Shown here: piece by piece, positions 15,997 through 25,303 of the stretch
How positions within the stretch are numbered: the stretch's first letter is position 1
Layout of the letters: every line of letters starts with the position of its first letter
Assembly: GCF_000739595.1 (NCBI RefSeq)
Contig: NZ_BBJP01000023.1
Coordinates: forward strand, 62,001 to 126,000
Origin: Halorubrum halophilum
GTDB lineage: Archaea > Halobacteriota > Halobacteria > Halobacteriales > Haloferacaceae
DNA: 64,000 nucleotides
Direction of reading: 5' to 3'
Translations under genes and position numbers: made by a program
Notes under the pieces: generated by a model
Seen by the model: only the letters and a program-made list of their open reading frames with translations
Databases searched by the model: none
What the model was told of the DNA's origin: nothing

Positions 15997-16641
15997 ATGG
16001 ACCGCGAGCAGGCCGTCGCCCGGCTGGAGACCCTCGTCGACCGCGTCGAACGCGAGACCATGCCGGTCCCCGTCCGTGAGGTGTGGGCCTTCGGCGACGT
16101 GGCGCTCGGGCTCGACCCGGTCGAGCGGCTCGACGTCTACATCACCAAGGACGTGATCATGGGCGGCGACACCGAGGCGGCCGCCGACTTCGCGGCCGAG
16201 TACGGCGTCAAGGGCGTCGGCACCTCCGTGCGCGCCGAGTGGGCGGAGGCGCACCCCGACCGCGTGCGCGCGAGCGACAACGGGTACGCCGCGCCCGAGA
16301 AATGCCTCGCGGCCGAACTCGTCGCAGACGACGAGCCGATCCACCTCGAAGTGTGTAACGCGAGCTTCGAGGATAACGTGCGGCAGCGCCTGAAGGGCGC
16401 CCTCGCCCGCGACGCCTACGAGGAGGTGCTCGACCCGCGCGGCGTCTGCCTGTGGGTCGACGGCACCCGCGACGAGGAGGCGTTCGACCGGCTGCGCGAG
16501 GCCTCGCTCGCGATGCCGACGCTCCCGGCCGCGCTCGGTATGCTCGGCGCCGACGAGGACGTGGCCAACGAGGCCGCGGACGTGCTCAAGCGACAGCGGG
16601 CCGAGCAGGAGGGGGCGTCGGTGCGCGGCGATATGGTCTGA
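15997..16641 (+). CDS. Conserved haloarchaeal protein (nucleotidyltransferase-like setting), unknown function
   Basis: This 214-residue soluble protein starts MDREQAVARLETLVDRVERE. It includes REVWAFGDVALGLDPVERLDVYITKD, vaguely like a nucleotidyltransferase G-x-D-x-D strand, but no complete catalytic motif is visible. It is alpha/beta-like, acidic and without membrane segments. It follows polX by 83 bases in the same direction. I recognise it only as a conserved haloarchaeal type. RNA copy 3 begins shortly after its stop. Confidence 0.75.
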   Translation: MDREQAVARLETLVDRVERETMPVPVREVWAFGDVALGLDPVERLDVYITKDVIMGGDTEAAADFAAEYGVKGVGTSVRAEWAEAHPDRVRASDNGYAAPEKCLAAELVADDEPIHLEVCNASFEDNVRQRLKGALARDAYEEVLDPRGVCLWVDGTRDEEAFDRLREASLAMPTLPAALGMLGADEDVANEAADVLKRQRAEQEGASVRGDMV

Positions 16642-16683
16642 TTCGGATCGGGTGTGGCTAAATCAGATCGCTCTCGATGATCG

Positions 16684-16691
16684 CTTATAAA
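16684..16691 (+). promoter_or_regulatory. TATA box of structured RNA copy 3
   Basis: CTTATAAA within ATCGCTTATAAACAAACGG matches the copy 1 promoter nearly base for base, and lies about 20 bases before the first stem. Confidence 0.55.
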
Positions 16692-16703
16692 CAAACGGTG
16701 CGG

Positions 16704-16980
16704 TGGCGTGCGCCTCCGAGCGGGCCATCGGCCCGCGAGGAGCACGCGCGAGGGAGTCGCTGGCGCCGGCGGCGCCAGCGACGAGGCTGGGGAGGCGTGA
16801 GGTGCGGTTGTAGGGCGGTTGCGGCTGGGACTCAAAGGGGCAGTCGCCGAGGGCGGCGGAGGCGACGTAAGCACTGCAGGGAGCGAGTGAAACGAGCGAC
16901 CGAAGCGCGCAGCGAGCGTGCGCCGCCCTCGGCGACTGGGGCTTTGGAGGTGTTCACCGTCGATCTGCCGTGAGCAACCA
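16704..16980 (+). ncRNA. Structured RNA candidate, copy 3
   Basis: Stem 1 is GCGGGCC (16720-16726) with GGCCCGC (16730-16736), with outer CTCC/GGAG and GCGTGC/GCACGC. Stem 2 is GTCGCTGGCGCC (16756-16767) with GGCGCCAGCGAC (16771-16782), a perfect 12-bp hairpin, followed by GAGGCTGGGGAGGCGTGAGG. Stem 3 pairs CAGTCGCCGAGGGCGGCG (16841-16858) with its exact complement at 16921-16938. Pairing is kept with different bases from copies 1 and 2, the hallmark of a selected RNA fold. A loop block, GGCGACGTAAGCACTGCAGG, is shared with copy 1. It lies between the gene at 15997 and a convergent methyltransferase gene. Confidence 0.66.
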
Positions 16981-17048
16981 CCTATAAGCAAGCGGCTGAG
17001 GATTTGGAGGTGTTCGTCGCCGATCCACAGTCACCGATCACGTATTAC
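16933..17048 (+). repeat. Two degenerate TATA-bearing tail modules
   Basis: Units beginning at 16933 (CGACTGGGGCTTTGGAGG) and 16993 (CGGCTGAGGATTTGGAGG) are 60 bases apart and carry CCTATAAG (16981) and CGTATTAC (17041) at the TATA position. A further CTTATAAA occurs at 17076. They match the 57-bp modules after copy 1 but are more decayed. Confidence 0.6.
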
Positions 17049-17123
17049 CGGCCAACAGCGACACCCCAACTCGACTTATAAACGACCACTCAGCCAACCC
17101 GATACAGGTACTCCCGCCACCGA

Positions 17124-17930
17124 TCACGCCATGCGTCCCACGGTCACGTCGAACGGGACGCGCTCGACGCGCTCGTACTCGCCCGCCTCGATCTCGCCGA
17201 CCACTTCCCGCCCCATTTCCCGCCAGCGCCGCCGCAGATCGTCGTACTCCCGCTCCGAGGTCGCCGCGATCAGCTCCTCGCGGTGATCGGCCAGCCCCGC
17301 GCCCGAGGCCTTCCGCGCCGCGGCGGTCAGCGCCGGCTCCGCGTACGGCGCCGCGATCCGCTTCTCGTGGACGTACCGCCGGGTCCGGACTTCCTCCAAT
17401 CCCGCCGCTGAGAACGCTTCCCGGACACGATCGCCGAGCGCCACGTCGGTGTCGACCCCCCGCAGGTACGCCTCCCGCGCCTCCCGCTCCAAGCGCTCCT
17501 CGCTCGCGACGCTCGACGAGACCGTCACGTCGGCGTTGTCGGGCTCGATCGCGGCCACCAACTCCGAGGAGACCCGTGCGAACTCCCGGACTGCGGCGGT
17601 CGGATCGGGGAGGTTGATGAGGAGCGCCTGACAGACTGCGAGGTCGACCGCGTCGTCCGGGAGGGGGAGCCGCGTCGCGTCGCCGGCGACGTACGGAAGG
17701 CCGGTCTCCTCGCGGGCGACGCGCAGGAGCTCCGGGTCGGCGTCGACGCCGATCACCGTCGCGTCGGGTGGCGTCTCCGCGTCGAGGACGCGAGTCAGCT
17801 CGCCGGTGCCGCAGCCGGCGTCGAGGACGCGGCGTCGACCCGGCAGATCGAGGTCCGCGAGGGCGTCCCGGCCGTCGGCCCACATCCCGCGGCGAGTGTG
17901 TTCGAGGTACTCTGCGGAGAAGCGTCGCAC
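17124..17930 (-). CDS. Class I SAM-dependent methyltransferase
   Basis: This 268-residue protein uses a GTG at 17930. Motif I is RRVLDAGCGTGELTRVLD near residue 35, motif II TVIGVDADPELLRVA, and the post-motif VDLAVCQALLINLPDP. The order is that of the Methyltransf_11/25 class, and the substrate cannot be inferred. The C-terminal 100 residues are charged and helical. The gene is convergent with the repeat region at 16642-17100. Confidence 0.8.
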   Translation of the reverse strand: MRRFSAEYLEHTRRGMWADGRDALADLDLPGRRRVLDAGCGTGELTRVLDAETPPDATVIGVDADPELLRVAREETGLPYVAGDATRLPLPDDAVDLAVCQALLINLPDPTAAVREFARVSSELVAAIEPDNADVTVSSSVASEERLEREAREAYLRGVDTDVALGDRVREAFSAAGLEEVRTRRYVHEKRIAAPYAEPALTAAARKASGAGLADHREELIAATSEREYDDLRRRWREMGREVVGEIEAGEYERVERVPFDVTVGRMA

Positions 17931-17992
17931 GTCCCCGCGTTGGACGCAGGGCGAATTAAACGTGAGGAAGACGGGCGGCGGCGATTCGATTC

Positions 17993-18457
17993 CTACTCTT
18001 CGTCGCCGTCGTCACCGCCACCGATCCCCGCCAGATCCGCGAGGAGCGCGGCGGTGACCCCGGCGCAGTAGCCGACGAACGCCCCGCTCAGCCCGACGAG
18101 CGCGAACGACCAGGTCACCCCGCCCAGCGGCGCGTCGCCGGCGCCCACGCCGGGAACGCCGAACACGGTGCCGACGACCACGAGCGCGGCGAACACGAGG
18201 GCGGGCACGACGCCCACCGTCAGGCACGCCGGCCCGCCGCAGCGCGCGTACGCGCCGGCCGCCGCGATCGGCGCGGGTGCGTAAAACACCAACAGCGGGA
18301 CGAGCCGGTCCGTCACCGCCGCCACGGTCCGGATGTCTGCGAGGTCGGCGACGACCGCGATCACCAGCGCCAGCGCCACGAGCCCGGCGAACCCCCCGAC
18401 CATCGTGAGGGCTAACCGACGCCGCTGCCCGATAAGCAGCGCTTTCGTGGTGGTCAT
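17993..18457 (-). CDS. Membrane protein with four predicted helices, unknown function
   Basis: From the ATG at 18457 (MTTTKALLIGQRRRLALTMV) the product has 154 residues with four hydrophobic segments, at about 15-40, 50-67, 75-98 and 112-140, and an acidic C-terminal tail. An in-frame start 27 bases upstream is possible but less likely. No motif is recognised. Confidence 0.65.
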   Translation of the reverse strand: MTTTKALLIGQRRRLALTMVGGFAGLVALALVIAVVADLADIRTVAAVTDRLVPLLVFYAPAPIAAAGAYARCGGPACLTVGVVPALVFAALVVVGTVFGVPGVGAGDAPLGGVTWSFALVGLSGAFVGYCAGVTAALLADLAGIGGGDDGDEE

Positions 18458-18577
18458 GTCCGTGGATCGCGGCCCCGGATACATAAAGGCGCGTCGGACA
18501 GTTTTAAACGATTCAACGAATCCCTGCGGGTTCGCCCCCGTGACGCCCCAATCAGCGAGGTTCGTTCCGCCCGGGAC

Positions 18578-19453
18578 TCACTCCGCCCGTAGCTCGCGGA
18601 CGCGATCGATGTTCCACGCGAAGCTCTTCCCGTCCTCGGTCGGCGTCTCCAACGCGAGCGGTACGTCTGCCAGATCCGGGTGGTTGAGGAACCGCTCCAT
18701 CCCGTCCTCGCCGATGAGCCCCTCGCCGATGTGCGCGTGCTCGTCCTTGTGGGTCCCGCAGGCGTGCTTCGAGTCGTTGAGGTGGACGTATTCGAGGTGC
18801 TCTAACCCCACCACGTCGTCGAACTCCGCGACCGTCTGGTCGACCGCCTCGGGCGTCGAGAGGTCGTACCCCGCCGCGAACGCGTGGGCGGTGTCGACGC
18901 AGACGTCGATCTCCGTCTCCGTGCGGTCGATGACCCCCGCCAGGTGCTCGAACTCGCCGCCGAGCTTCGTGCCCGCGCCCGCGTCGCTCTCGATCAGGAT
19001 CGTGACGCCGTCAGGCACGTCGAGGTCGTCGATCACCGAGGCGGCGTTGTCGAGCCCGCCCTCGACGCCCGCCCCCGTGTGCGCGCCGAGATGAACGTTA
19101 ACGTACGGGATCCCGAGCTTATCGGCCGCGTCGACCTCCTTCTGCATCGAGTCGAGCGACTTCTCGCGGAGCCCCTCCTTGGGCGTACAGAGGTTGACGA
19201 GGTAGGAGGTGTGGATCACCCACGGCCCCTCCATGTCGCGTTCGGTTCCCTCCCGGAACTGTTCGGCCTCCTCGTCGCCGATGTCCGGATCCTGCCACAC
19301 CTGCGGGGAGTGCGTGAATATCTGTCCGCAGTTGCCGCCGAACTGCGTCTGCCTGAACACCGCGTTCGCGATGTTTCCGTACGGCGGCGTTTCGGGATCG
19401 TTGGACGCTCTCGAACTAGAGATCGAGACGTGTGCGCCGACCTTGAGACTCAT
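18578..19453 (-). CDS. nfo: Endonuclease IV (AP endonuclease)
   Basis: This 291-residue TIM-barrel protein starts [12 protein letters not shown]. Metal-site motifs are [73 protein letters not shown] and the final [10 protein letters not shown]. These supply the three-zinc ligands of endonuclease IV. The enzyme cleaves abasic sites and 3'-blocked ends in base-excision repair. Length and motif order match the family. Confidence 0.96.
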   Translation of the reverse strand: MSLKVGAHVSISSSRASNDPETPPYGNIANAVFRQTQFGGNCGQIFTHSPQVWQDPDIGDEEAEQFREGTERDMEGPWVIHTSYLVNLCTPKEGLREKSLDSMQKEVDAADKLGIPYVNVHLGAHTGAGVEGGLDNAASVIDDLDVPDGVTILIESDAGAGTKLGGEFEHLAGVIDRTETEIDVCVDTAHAFAAGYDLSTPEAVDQTVAEFDDVVGLEHLEYVHLNDSKHACGTHKDEHAHIGEGLIGEDGMERFLNHPDLADVPLALETPTEDGKSFAWNIDRVRELRAE

Positions 19454-19531
19454 ACCGTCTCCAGGTAAGCACCGGAAAAAGCCCCTTCGAAAACCGCCCG
19501 ACTTTTCACGTCCGGCGGTATCTCACCGTCT

Positions 19532-20065
19532 ATGACCGACGATCCCGGCCTCGCCGTCGGGGAGCGCGCTCCGAACGTCTCCGGGGACCTCGTCACTCCC
19601 GACGGCGACGTCGAGTCCGTCGCTCTCGACGACCTGCTCGCAGACGGTCCCGTGCTGCTGTGTTTCTACACCGCCGACTTCAGTCCGGACTGCGTCGAGC
19701 AGTGGTGCGCGTTCCGCGACTTCGACTGGTTCGCCTCCGGCGACGCGGTGCAGGTCGTCGGCGTCAGCAAGTCGGGTGTCGGGCTCCACCGGAAGTTCAT
19801 CGACCGGCTCAACCTCACCTTCCCGATGTTCTCGGACTCCGACCTCGAGATCGCCGCGGCCTTCGACGTGGTCTACCGCGCGCTCGGAGTCACGAAGCGA
19901 TCGCGTCGGTCCTGTTTCCTCCTCGATCGGGATCGGGTCGTCCGGTACCGATGGCTCAGCCACCACTGGCTCGATCCGACGCGCGACGTGCCTCCCGTTA
20001 GCGAGATCTACGAAGCGGTCCGGGAGCGCCTCGACATCGAGGACCCAGACACGTTCGGGTTCTGA
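19532..20065 (+). CDS. Peroxiredoxin-like redoxin (AhpC/TSA)
   Basis: This 177-residue protein starts LAVGERAPNVSGDLVTPDG, typical of the family. The active site reads ADFSPDCVEQWCAFRDF, with a peroxidatic-position Cys and a second Cys five residues on. The classic T-x-x-C threonine is replaced by Ser-Pro-Asp-Cys, so activity is likely but untested. The rest (VQVVGVSKSGVGLHRKFIDRL and FPMFSDSDLEIA) fits Prx folds. Its substrate is probably a hydroperoxide. Confidence 0.8.
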   Translation: MTDDPGLAVGERAPNVSGDLVTPDGDVESVALDDLLADGPVLLCFYTADFSPDCVEQWCAFRDFDWFASGDAVQVVGVSKSGVGLHRKFIDRLNLTFPMFSDSDLEIAAAFDVVYRALGVTKRSRRSCFLLDRDRVVRYRWLSHHWLDPTRDVPPVSEIYEAVRERLDIEDPDTFGF

Positions 20066-20083
20066 AGATCGGACCCCGAGCGA

Positions 20084-20986
20084 CTACGACGAGTCGCGCC
20101 CGGGCCGCGTCCGGACCCACTCCTCGTCGCGGTACTTCGTCTCGACGAGTTCCTCCGCGCGCCGGAGCTCCGCGTCGGTCCACGAGCCGTCGCGATCGAG
20201 GTCGACGCCCTCGCGGTCGAGGGCGACACCGGCACGGTCGCCGCCCTCCCCCGCCACCCACGCGACGAGCGCTCCTTCAACCGCCGCGACTGCGTCCTCC
20301 CGATCGATGTCGGCCAGCTCGTCCATCCCGACGACCCGGTCGCCGAACTCGGCCGGTGTCACGGGCGGATCCGCGAACGTCCCCAAGTGGCGCTCCGCCT
20401 CGACCGAGAACGTCAGCGAACCGTGCTGGATCACGGCCTCTCGCTTCCGATACTGAGCGTTTCCGGCGATCTTCCGCCGGCGATCGTCGCCGCCGGAGTC
20501 CTCGTTGCCGGCGTCGCCCGCCACCACGTCGTGCGCCGGGTGCAGTTCTCGCAGGTAGCAGGCCGGGTGGTAGATCTCCGGCATCGACTCCTCGACGTAG
20601 TCCGCGTCGATCCCGAGCCGGTCGAACGCGTCGAGGACGGGCTCACACAGCAGGTGGTAGCAGTCGAGCAGTTCGCCGGGCACGTCGGCGGCGGGGACGG
20701 CGATCGAGTAGGCCACGTCGCCGCGCGCGTCGTGGTAGATCCCGCCGCCGCCGGTCTGCCGCCGAGTCACGTCGATCCCCTCGCGTTCGCAGAACGCCCA
20801 GTCGACGGTTTCTGGGGCCTGCCGGTAGCCGAGCGTGAGACAGCTCGGGTCCCACCGGTACGTCCGCACGGTGGCCGGCCCGCCGGCGGCCGCCGTCTCG
20901 GCCGCGACCTCGTCGAGCGCCATCTGCATCGGTCCCGGCCGCGACTCCTCTCGGATCAGCCGCCAGTCGCCCGCCGGCGCGGTCAC
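20084..20986 (-). CDS. Lipoate-protein ligase A-like protein
   Basis: With a GTG at 20986 the protein has 300 residues. Family motifs are DPSCLTLGYRQAPETVDW, the glycine-rich TRRQTGGGGIYHDARGDVAYS, and the Lys-containing KIAGNAQYRKREAVIQHGSL that binds lipoyl-AMP. LplA enzymes attach lipoate to E2 and GcvH proteins. A hydrophilic Asp/Gly insert sits before the KIAGNAQ motif. The start is uncertain because the open frame runs on to 21163 without a family match. Confidence 0.82.
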   Translation of the reverse strand: MTAPAGDWRLIREESRPGPMQMALDEVAAETAAAGGPATVRTYRWDPSCLTLGYRQAPETVDWAFCEREGIDVTRRQTGGGGIYHDARGDVAYSIAVPAADVPGELLDCYHLLCEPVLDAFDRLGIDADYVEESMPEIYHPACYLRELHPAHDVVAGDAGNEDSGGDDRRRKIAGNAQYRKREAVIQHGSLTFSVEAERHLGTFADPPVTPAEFGDRVVGMDELADIDREDAVAAVEGALVAWVAGEGGDRAGVALDREGVDLDRDGSWTDAELRRAEELVETKYRDEEWVRTRPGRDSS

Positions 20987-21300
20987 CGTCTGCCACCTCC
21001 GCTTCGCGATCGGTTCCCGTCCGCGTGCATACGTCTCACGTCGGCGTCCCGTCCGAAAGCGGTTGCGTTCGACGATCCCACACGAACCGCGGTCGGCGCA
21101 AATTCTTTGCACTCGCCCGTGGAACGGCCACGTATGAGGTCCCCCCTCACAGAGTCCTTCCATCGTACGTGTACGCTACGGCCCGGACGACTGCCCGGCA
21201 CGGATCGGTCAGATGTCGGCGCCGGCTCTGCGGCAGCAAGCGCGGTGCTCGCGGTCGGCGTCGGCGCCGATGAGCTCGACGGTCCGTCCCTCTCCGACTG
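20987..21300. other. Intergenic region, one weak small ORF
   Basis: These 314 bases lie between divergent genes. A 55-codon frame from an ATG at 21134 to a TGA at 21301, overlapping the next ATG, shows no recognisable motif and ordinary background composition. I do not call it a gene. No clear TATA box was found. Confidence 0.4.
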
Positions 21301-22020
21301 ATGCTGTACACCGTCGCCGGAACTGGTTTCGTCGCTCTCGGTCTCGCGATCGGCTGGTACGGGCTCCGCCCGCTCGCGGTCGTTCCCAGCCTCCTCCGTG
21401 CCACCGTACGGGACCCGAGCGAGGTGACGGAGGCTGGGTCCTTCGTCGCCTGCCGCGGCGTTGCAAACGAATCGAGTGAGACCCTTTCGGCTCCGTTCAC
21501 GGGATCGCGGTGCCTCGGTTTCGAGTTCGAAGTTACCGAACGACAACCGTTCGGGGTCGGGATTCCGTGGTTTCAGGCTCATCTCGACGACGGCGTGGCG
21601 ACGCGCCCGTTCACTCTCGACAGTCCGGATGGCACCCTCACCGCCGTCCCGTCCGCCAAACGATTCGCGCTCGACACGGAATCGACGACCATCACGGTCG
21701 GTGCCGGTGAAACGCCGCCAGAGCGTATTCAACGATTCGTCGACGTGCGAGACGAACTCGAACCGGTCGCGAGATGGGTACGGATGATTCCGGGGCTCGG
21801 CACGCGGCGCTACGTCGAACGCCGGATCGATCCCGGCGAGGAGTACCTCGTCGCGGGAGCCACGGAACGGCGGCAGAACGAGGTCGTCCTCGCGGGCGAT
21901 CTCGTCGTCACCGATCGCTCGCCGAGGGGGTTCGCGATCGCGCGTTTCCGGAAGGCGCTGTTTCCGACGGTGATCGCGTTGGTTTTCGTCGGAGTCGGCG
22001 TCGGAGGTATCGTCCTATGA
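21301..22020 (+). CDS. GIDE/BAM-like domain membrane protein
   Basis: This 239-residue protein has an N-terminal helix (TVAGTGFVALGLAIGWYGL), a soluble domain at about 35-210 and a C-terminal helix (TVIALVFVGVGVGGIVL). The soluble part has FVACRGVANESSETLSAPF, then RCLGFEFEVTERQ, and PWFQAHLDDGVATRPFTL. That order resembles the GIDE/BAM domain of the mitochondrial E3 ligase MULAN, but no RING finger is present. Archaeal relatives exist without known function. It lies just upstream of an ABC exporter in the same direction. The homology call is inferred from pattern only. Confidence 0.6.
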   Translation: MLYTVAGTGFVALGLAIGWYGLRPLAVVPSLLRATVRDPSEVTEAGSFVACRGVANESSETLSAPFTGSRCLGFEFEVTERQPFGVGIPWFQAHLDDGVATRPFTLDSPDGTLTAVPSAKRFALDTESTTITVGAGETPPERIQRFVDVRDELEPVARWVRMIPGLGTRRYVERRIDPGEEYLVAGATERRQNEVVLAGDLVVTDRSPRGFAIARFRKALFPTVIALVFVGVGVGGIVL

Positions 22021-22066
22021 CCGACCGCAGTACGAGACCGGCCATTCACTCCGTTCACCCCTTCCG

Positions 22067-22909
22067 ATGACACGAGACACGCACGCCATCGAGACGCGAG
22101 AGCTGACGAAACGATTCGGAACCGAGACCGCCGTCGACGGGCTCGACCTCACCGTCGACCGCGGCACGGTGTACGGCTTTCTCGGACCGAACGGCGCCGG
22201 AAAGACGACGACGATGCGGATGCTGACGTCGCTGACGCGGCCGACGGACGGCGCGGCGTGGATCGACGGGAACCCCGTCTCGGACCGCGACGCGATCAGG
22301 GCGTCGATCGGTTACCTCCCCGAGGAACCGCCGGTCTTCGACGAGCTCACGGGACGCGAACAGCTCGAGTACTTCGGTCGGCTTCGCGACCTTCCCGCCG
22401 CCGAGACCGAGTCTCGGATCGCGGACTGGTTGGATCGATTCGATCTCACCGACGACGCCGACAAGCGGATCGACGATTACTCCAAGGGGATGCGCCAGAA
22501 GGTCGGGCTGATTCAAGCCTTATTACACGAGCCCGACGTGGTGTTCCTCGACGAGCCGACGAGCGGGCTGGACCCCCGGGCGGCTCGGACCGTCCTCGAC
22601 GTCATCGCCGAACTGACCGACGACGGCCACACGGTGTTCCTCTCGACGCACATCCTCTCGGTCGTCGAGGAGCTCGCGGACGCCGTCGGCGTCCTCTACG
22701 AGGGCGACCTCGTCGCCGAGGGCTCGCCCGCGGAGCTGACCGCGCGGATGGAGGCCGAGGAGGGGACGACGCTGGAGGACGTGTTCCTCTCGGTCACCGC
22801 CGAACGCGGACCGGCCGCTCCCGAATCGGCTTCCGGGAACGCCGGCGGTGCCGATTCGACGACCTCGAACACACGGGCCGAGGACAGTACGCGGGCCGAG
22901 GACCGATGA
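22067..22909 (+). CDS. ABC transporter ATP-binding protein
   Basis: This 280-residue protein has Walker A GPNGAGKTTTM, a Q-loop region with GYLPEEPPVF, signature YSKGMRQKVG, Walker B DVVFLDEPTSGLDP and H-loop FLSTHI. It belongs to the CcmA/NatA type that energises exporters with separate permeases. The C-terminal 35 residues are Ser/Ala/Glu-rich. The stop overlaps the start of the permease gene as ATGA. The substrate is unknown. Confidence 0.93.
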   Translation: MTRDTHAIETRELTKRFGTETAVDGLDLTVDRGTVYGFLGPNGAGKTTTMRMLTSLTRPTDGAAWIDGNPVSDRDAIRASIGYLPEEPPVFDELTGREQLEYFGRLRDLPAAETESRIADWLDRFDLTDDADKRIDDYSKGMRQKVGLIQALLHEPDVVFLDEPTSGLDPRAARTVLDVIAELTDDGHTVFLSTHILSVVEELADAVGVLYEGDLVAEGSPAELTARMEAEEGTTLEDVFLSVTAERGPAAPESASGNAGGADSTTSNTRAEDSTRAEDR

Positions 22910-24519
22910 CGCGGGCGAAACGTCCGCGGCTCGTCGCCCGGACCGAACTCCGGCGTCGCTGGCGGACGATGAAGGGGAACACGACGCAGCTGTTGGCGCT
23001 GGGGTTCGCGTCCCTCATGCTGCTTCCGTTCTCGCTCGGCGGCGTGTTCGGGGCGTACCTCGCCGGGGGGTTCGTCGCCGGAAGCGAGACCGAACCGCTC
23101 ATCGAATGGGCGCGGATGGCGTTCGTCTACGGGTGGATATTCGTGGTCGGGTTCGGCGGATATCGCGCGTACGCCGTCGCGCTCCGCCCCGACAACCTCG
23201 ACGGCTTGCTGACGACGGTCTCACACCGGGACGTGATCGGCGGCCTCCTTCTCACCGAACTCGCGCTCTGGTCCGCGTTCTTCGTCACGGTCGGAAGCGC
23301 CGCCGCGGTCGCGTTCGCCGTCGGCGCCGGCTCGCCGCTCACGATCCCCGCCCTGTTGCTCACGTTGTGTCTCCTCCTCGCGACCGGGATCCCGGCCGGC
23401 TTCATCATCGCGCTGGGCGTGCGGAACGCCGGCGTTCGATCGCGGCTCCTCAGTCGCCTCCGAACGCTGTTTCTCGCGCTGCTCGGGATCGGATACGTCG
23501 CGCTGATCTTCACGAACGCGTTCGCGTCGGTCTTAGAGCCGCTCTATCGAGCCCTCGCGCCGACGCCGATCGACTGGTTCGGCGATCTCGCCGCGATGGG
23601 GCTCGGCATCGGGGCGTCGCCGCTCAGAGCGATCGGTGCGGTGGGGTTCGCGGGCGCCTTCGTCGTCGCAGCGATCGTGTCCCTGTCCCGACTCGCGGAG
23701 TGGCTCTGGTACGCCGACGGCGTTCACGTCACCCATGAGATCGAGCGGTCGGACGACGGATCTCCGTGGTTCGGCGGGCTCTCACGGGTCCTCCCTCAGC
23801 CGGTCTTCGGCGTCGTCGCGGTCGACTGGAAGCGCGCTCGCCGGTCCCCGGTGTCCCTCTCGTTCGCGTTGTACCCGCTGATCGTCCTCGCCAGTCCGGT
23901 CGTCACCGCTGTCCAGACGGGCGAGATCGGAACGAGTCTTCCGCTGTGGATCGTGATAAGCGGCACGTGGGTCGCCGGGTCGCTGTTCGCGCTCAACGTG
24001 GTGGGACAGGAGGGCGCGGCGCTCCCCGTCACGTTGCTCTCGGAGGCGCCCGAGCGCTCGTTGGTCGTCGGACACGTCGTTAGCGGTGCCCTCCTGATAG
24101 CGCCGGTGACCGTCGCGGCGACCGCTATCGCGGGGATCCTGAGCCCGCATTCGGTGCCGCTTGTCGCGAGCCTCTGCGTGTCGGCGCTCGTCCTGTCGAT
24201 CGCGTCGGGTGCGATCGCGACCGGGATCGGCGTCGGGTTCCCGCGCTTCGAGGCGGTCAACGTCTCTCGAAGCACGAAAGCGATCGTTCCGAGCGTCTTC
24301 GCGTTCGCCGTCTACTCGGTCGCGGTGCTCGTCGTGGCGCTCCCGACCGCCATCGCTCACTCCGGCATCGCCGGCCACGCGCTCGCCTCGTTCGTCGGCA
24401 TCGACCGTCTCGCGGTCGGTCTCGGCGGGACGGTCGTTTCGACCGTCCTCGCGTGTCTCGTCGGTGTCGGTTCGATGTACGTCGCACGGAACCGCGTTCG
24501 CGGCTACCGCCTCGGATGA
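22906..24519 (+). CDS. ABC-2-type exporter permease
   Basis: Starting at the ATG at 22906 that overlaps the ATPase stop, the protein has 537 residues and about 12 hydrophobic segments in two six-helix halves. A hydrophilic region of about 60 residues near 275-320 separates the halves. It begins MTRAKRPRLVARTELRRRWR, a cytoplasmic basic N-terminus common in such permeases. With the ATPase it should form an exporter. The open frame before 22906 lies inside the ATPase gene. Confidence 0.85.
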   Translation: MTRAKRPRLVARTELRRRWRTMKGNTTQLLALGFASLMLLPFSLGGVFGAYLAGGFVAGSETEPLIEWARMAFVYGWIFVVGFGGYRAYAVALRPDNLDGLLTTVSHRDVIGGLLLTELALWSAFFVTVGSAAAVAFAVGAGSPLTIPALLLTLCLLLATGIPAGFIIALGVRNAGVRSRLLSRLRTLFLALLGIGYVALIFTNAFASVLEPLYRALAPTPIDWFGDLAAMGLGIGASPLRAIGAVGFAGAFVVAAIVSLSRLAEWLWYADGVHVTHEIERSDDGSPWFGGLSRVLPQPVFGVVAVDWKRARRSPVSLSFALYPLIVLASPVVTAVQTGEIGTSLPLWIVISGTWVAGSLFALNVVGQEGAALPVTLLSEAPERSLVVGHVVSGALLIAPVTVAATAIAGILSPHSVPLVASLCVSALVLSIASGAIATGIGVGFPRFEAVNVSRSTKAIVPSVFAFAVYSVAVLVVALPTAIAHSGIAGHALASFVGIDRLAVGLGGTVVSTVLACLVGVGSMYVARNRVRGYRLG

Positions 24520-24526
24520 CTCGGCG

Positions 24527-25216
24527 TCACAGCGACCACGACACGTCCCGCATCACCGTCTCGTACCCGAGCGCGGCGAGCGCCTCCGGGTAGTACCGGC
24601 GGGCGACGAGTCCCTGAACGAGTTGGCGCACGTCGACTCGATGGTCGGTCGTCCACGCCACGTCGACGACTGTTCGTTCTTCACGTTCCCGAATCCGGAC
24701 CGTGTAGGCCGCCCAGCGGTTCCCATCGACCGTGACGACGAGTTCCAGTTCGTCGACAGCACTCGATCTGTCGGAGCCCGATTCGTCCGGCAAGCGGTCG
24801 GTAGGTTCCACCCGCATCGTCACCGATCGAAGCCCGAACAGGTACGAGATATCGTACTCCACGGCCTCGTCGTCGACGGTCACGTCGTCGGTCTCGACGA
24901 GCCCCCACTGGAAGATGAGCACCGGCGGCCGTTTGCTCCCGAACTCGGCGCGAACCGTGTCGGGGTCGGCGTCGGTTTCGAGCCTCGCGTCCCCCCGTCG
25001 GCGAACGAGCGGCACTCGGACGAGCGCGAGGACGCCGAGTGCAGCGATGACGCCGACGTAGAACGGTAACGAGCGGATCGCGATCAGGGCGACGGCGACG
25101 ACCGACAGCGCGAGCACCCAACTGACCGTGCGTTCGACGCGATGATACCGGCGAACGATCGGACGGACGGCCCACGGCGGATCCAGCCGGTCTACCGAAG
25201 CGCTCATGGAGGGCAT
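24527..25216 (-). CDS. Membrane protein with two helices and a soluble C-terminal domain
   Basis: The 229-residue product has two adjacent hydrophobic helices at about 30-65 and then a beta-rich domain ending WSL. No known motif is seen. It converges on the ABC permease with only seven bases between stops. A role with the neighbouring exporter or with the membrane protein upstream is possible, but not shown. Confidence 0.65.
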   Translation of the reverse strand: MPSMSASVDRLDPPWAVRPIVRRYHRVERTVSWVLALSVVAVALIAIRSLPFYVGVIAALGVLALVRVPLVRRRGDARLETDADPDTVRAEFGSKRPPVLIFQWGLVETDDVTVDDEAVEYDISYLFGLRSVTMRVEPTDRLPDESGSDRSSAVDELELVVTVDGNRWAAYTVRIREREERTVVDVAWTTDHRVDVRQLVQGLVARRYYPEALAALGYETVMRDVSWSL

Positions 25217-25303
25217 ACGCCTGCCGTGAGTTCGGTACGGGTTTAATTCCTTTCAAAGAACGCACAAATCCGTTGGGGCCTCCGTCTCCGAGCGTGAGGG
25301 AAG

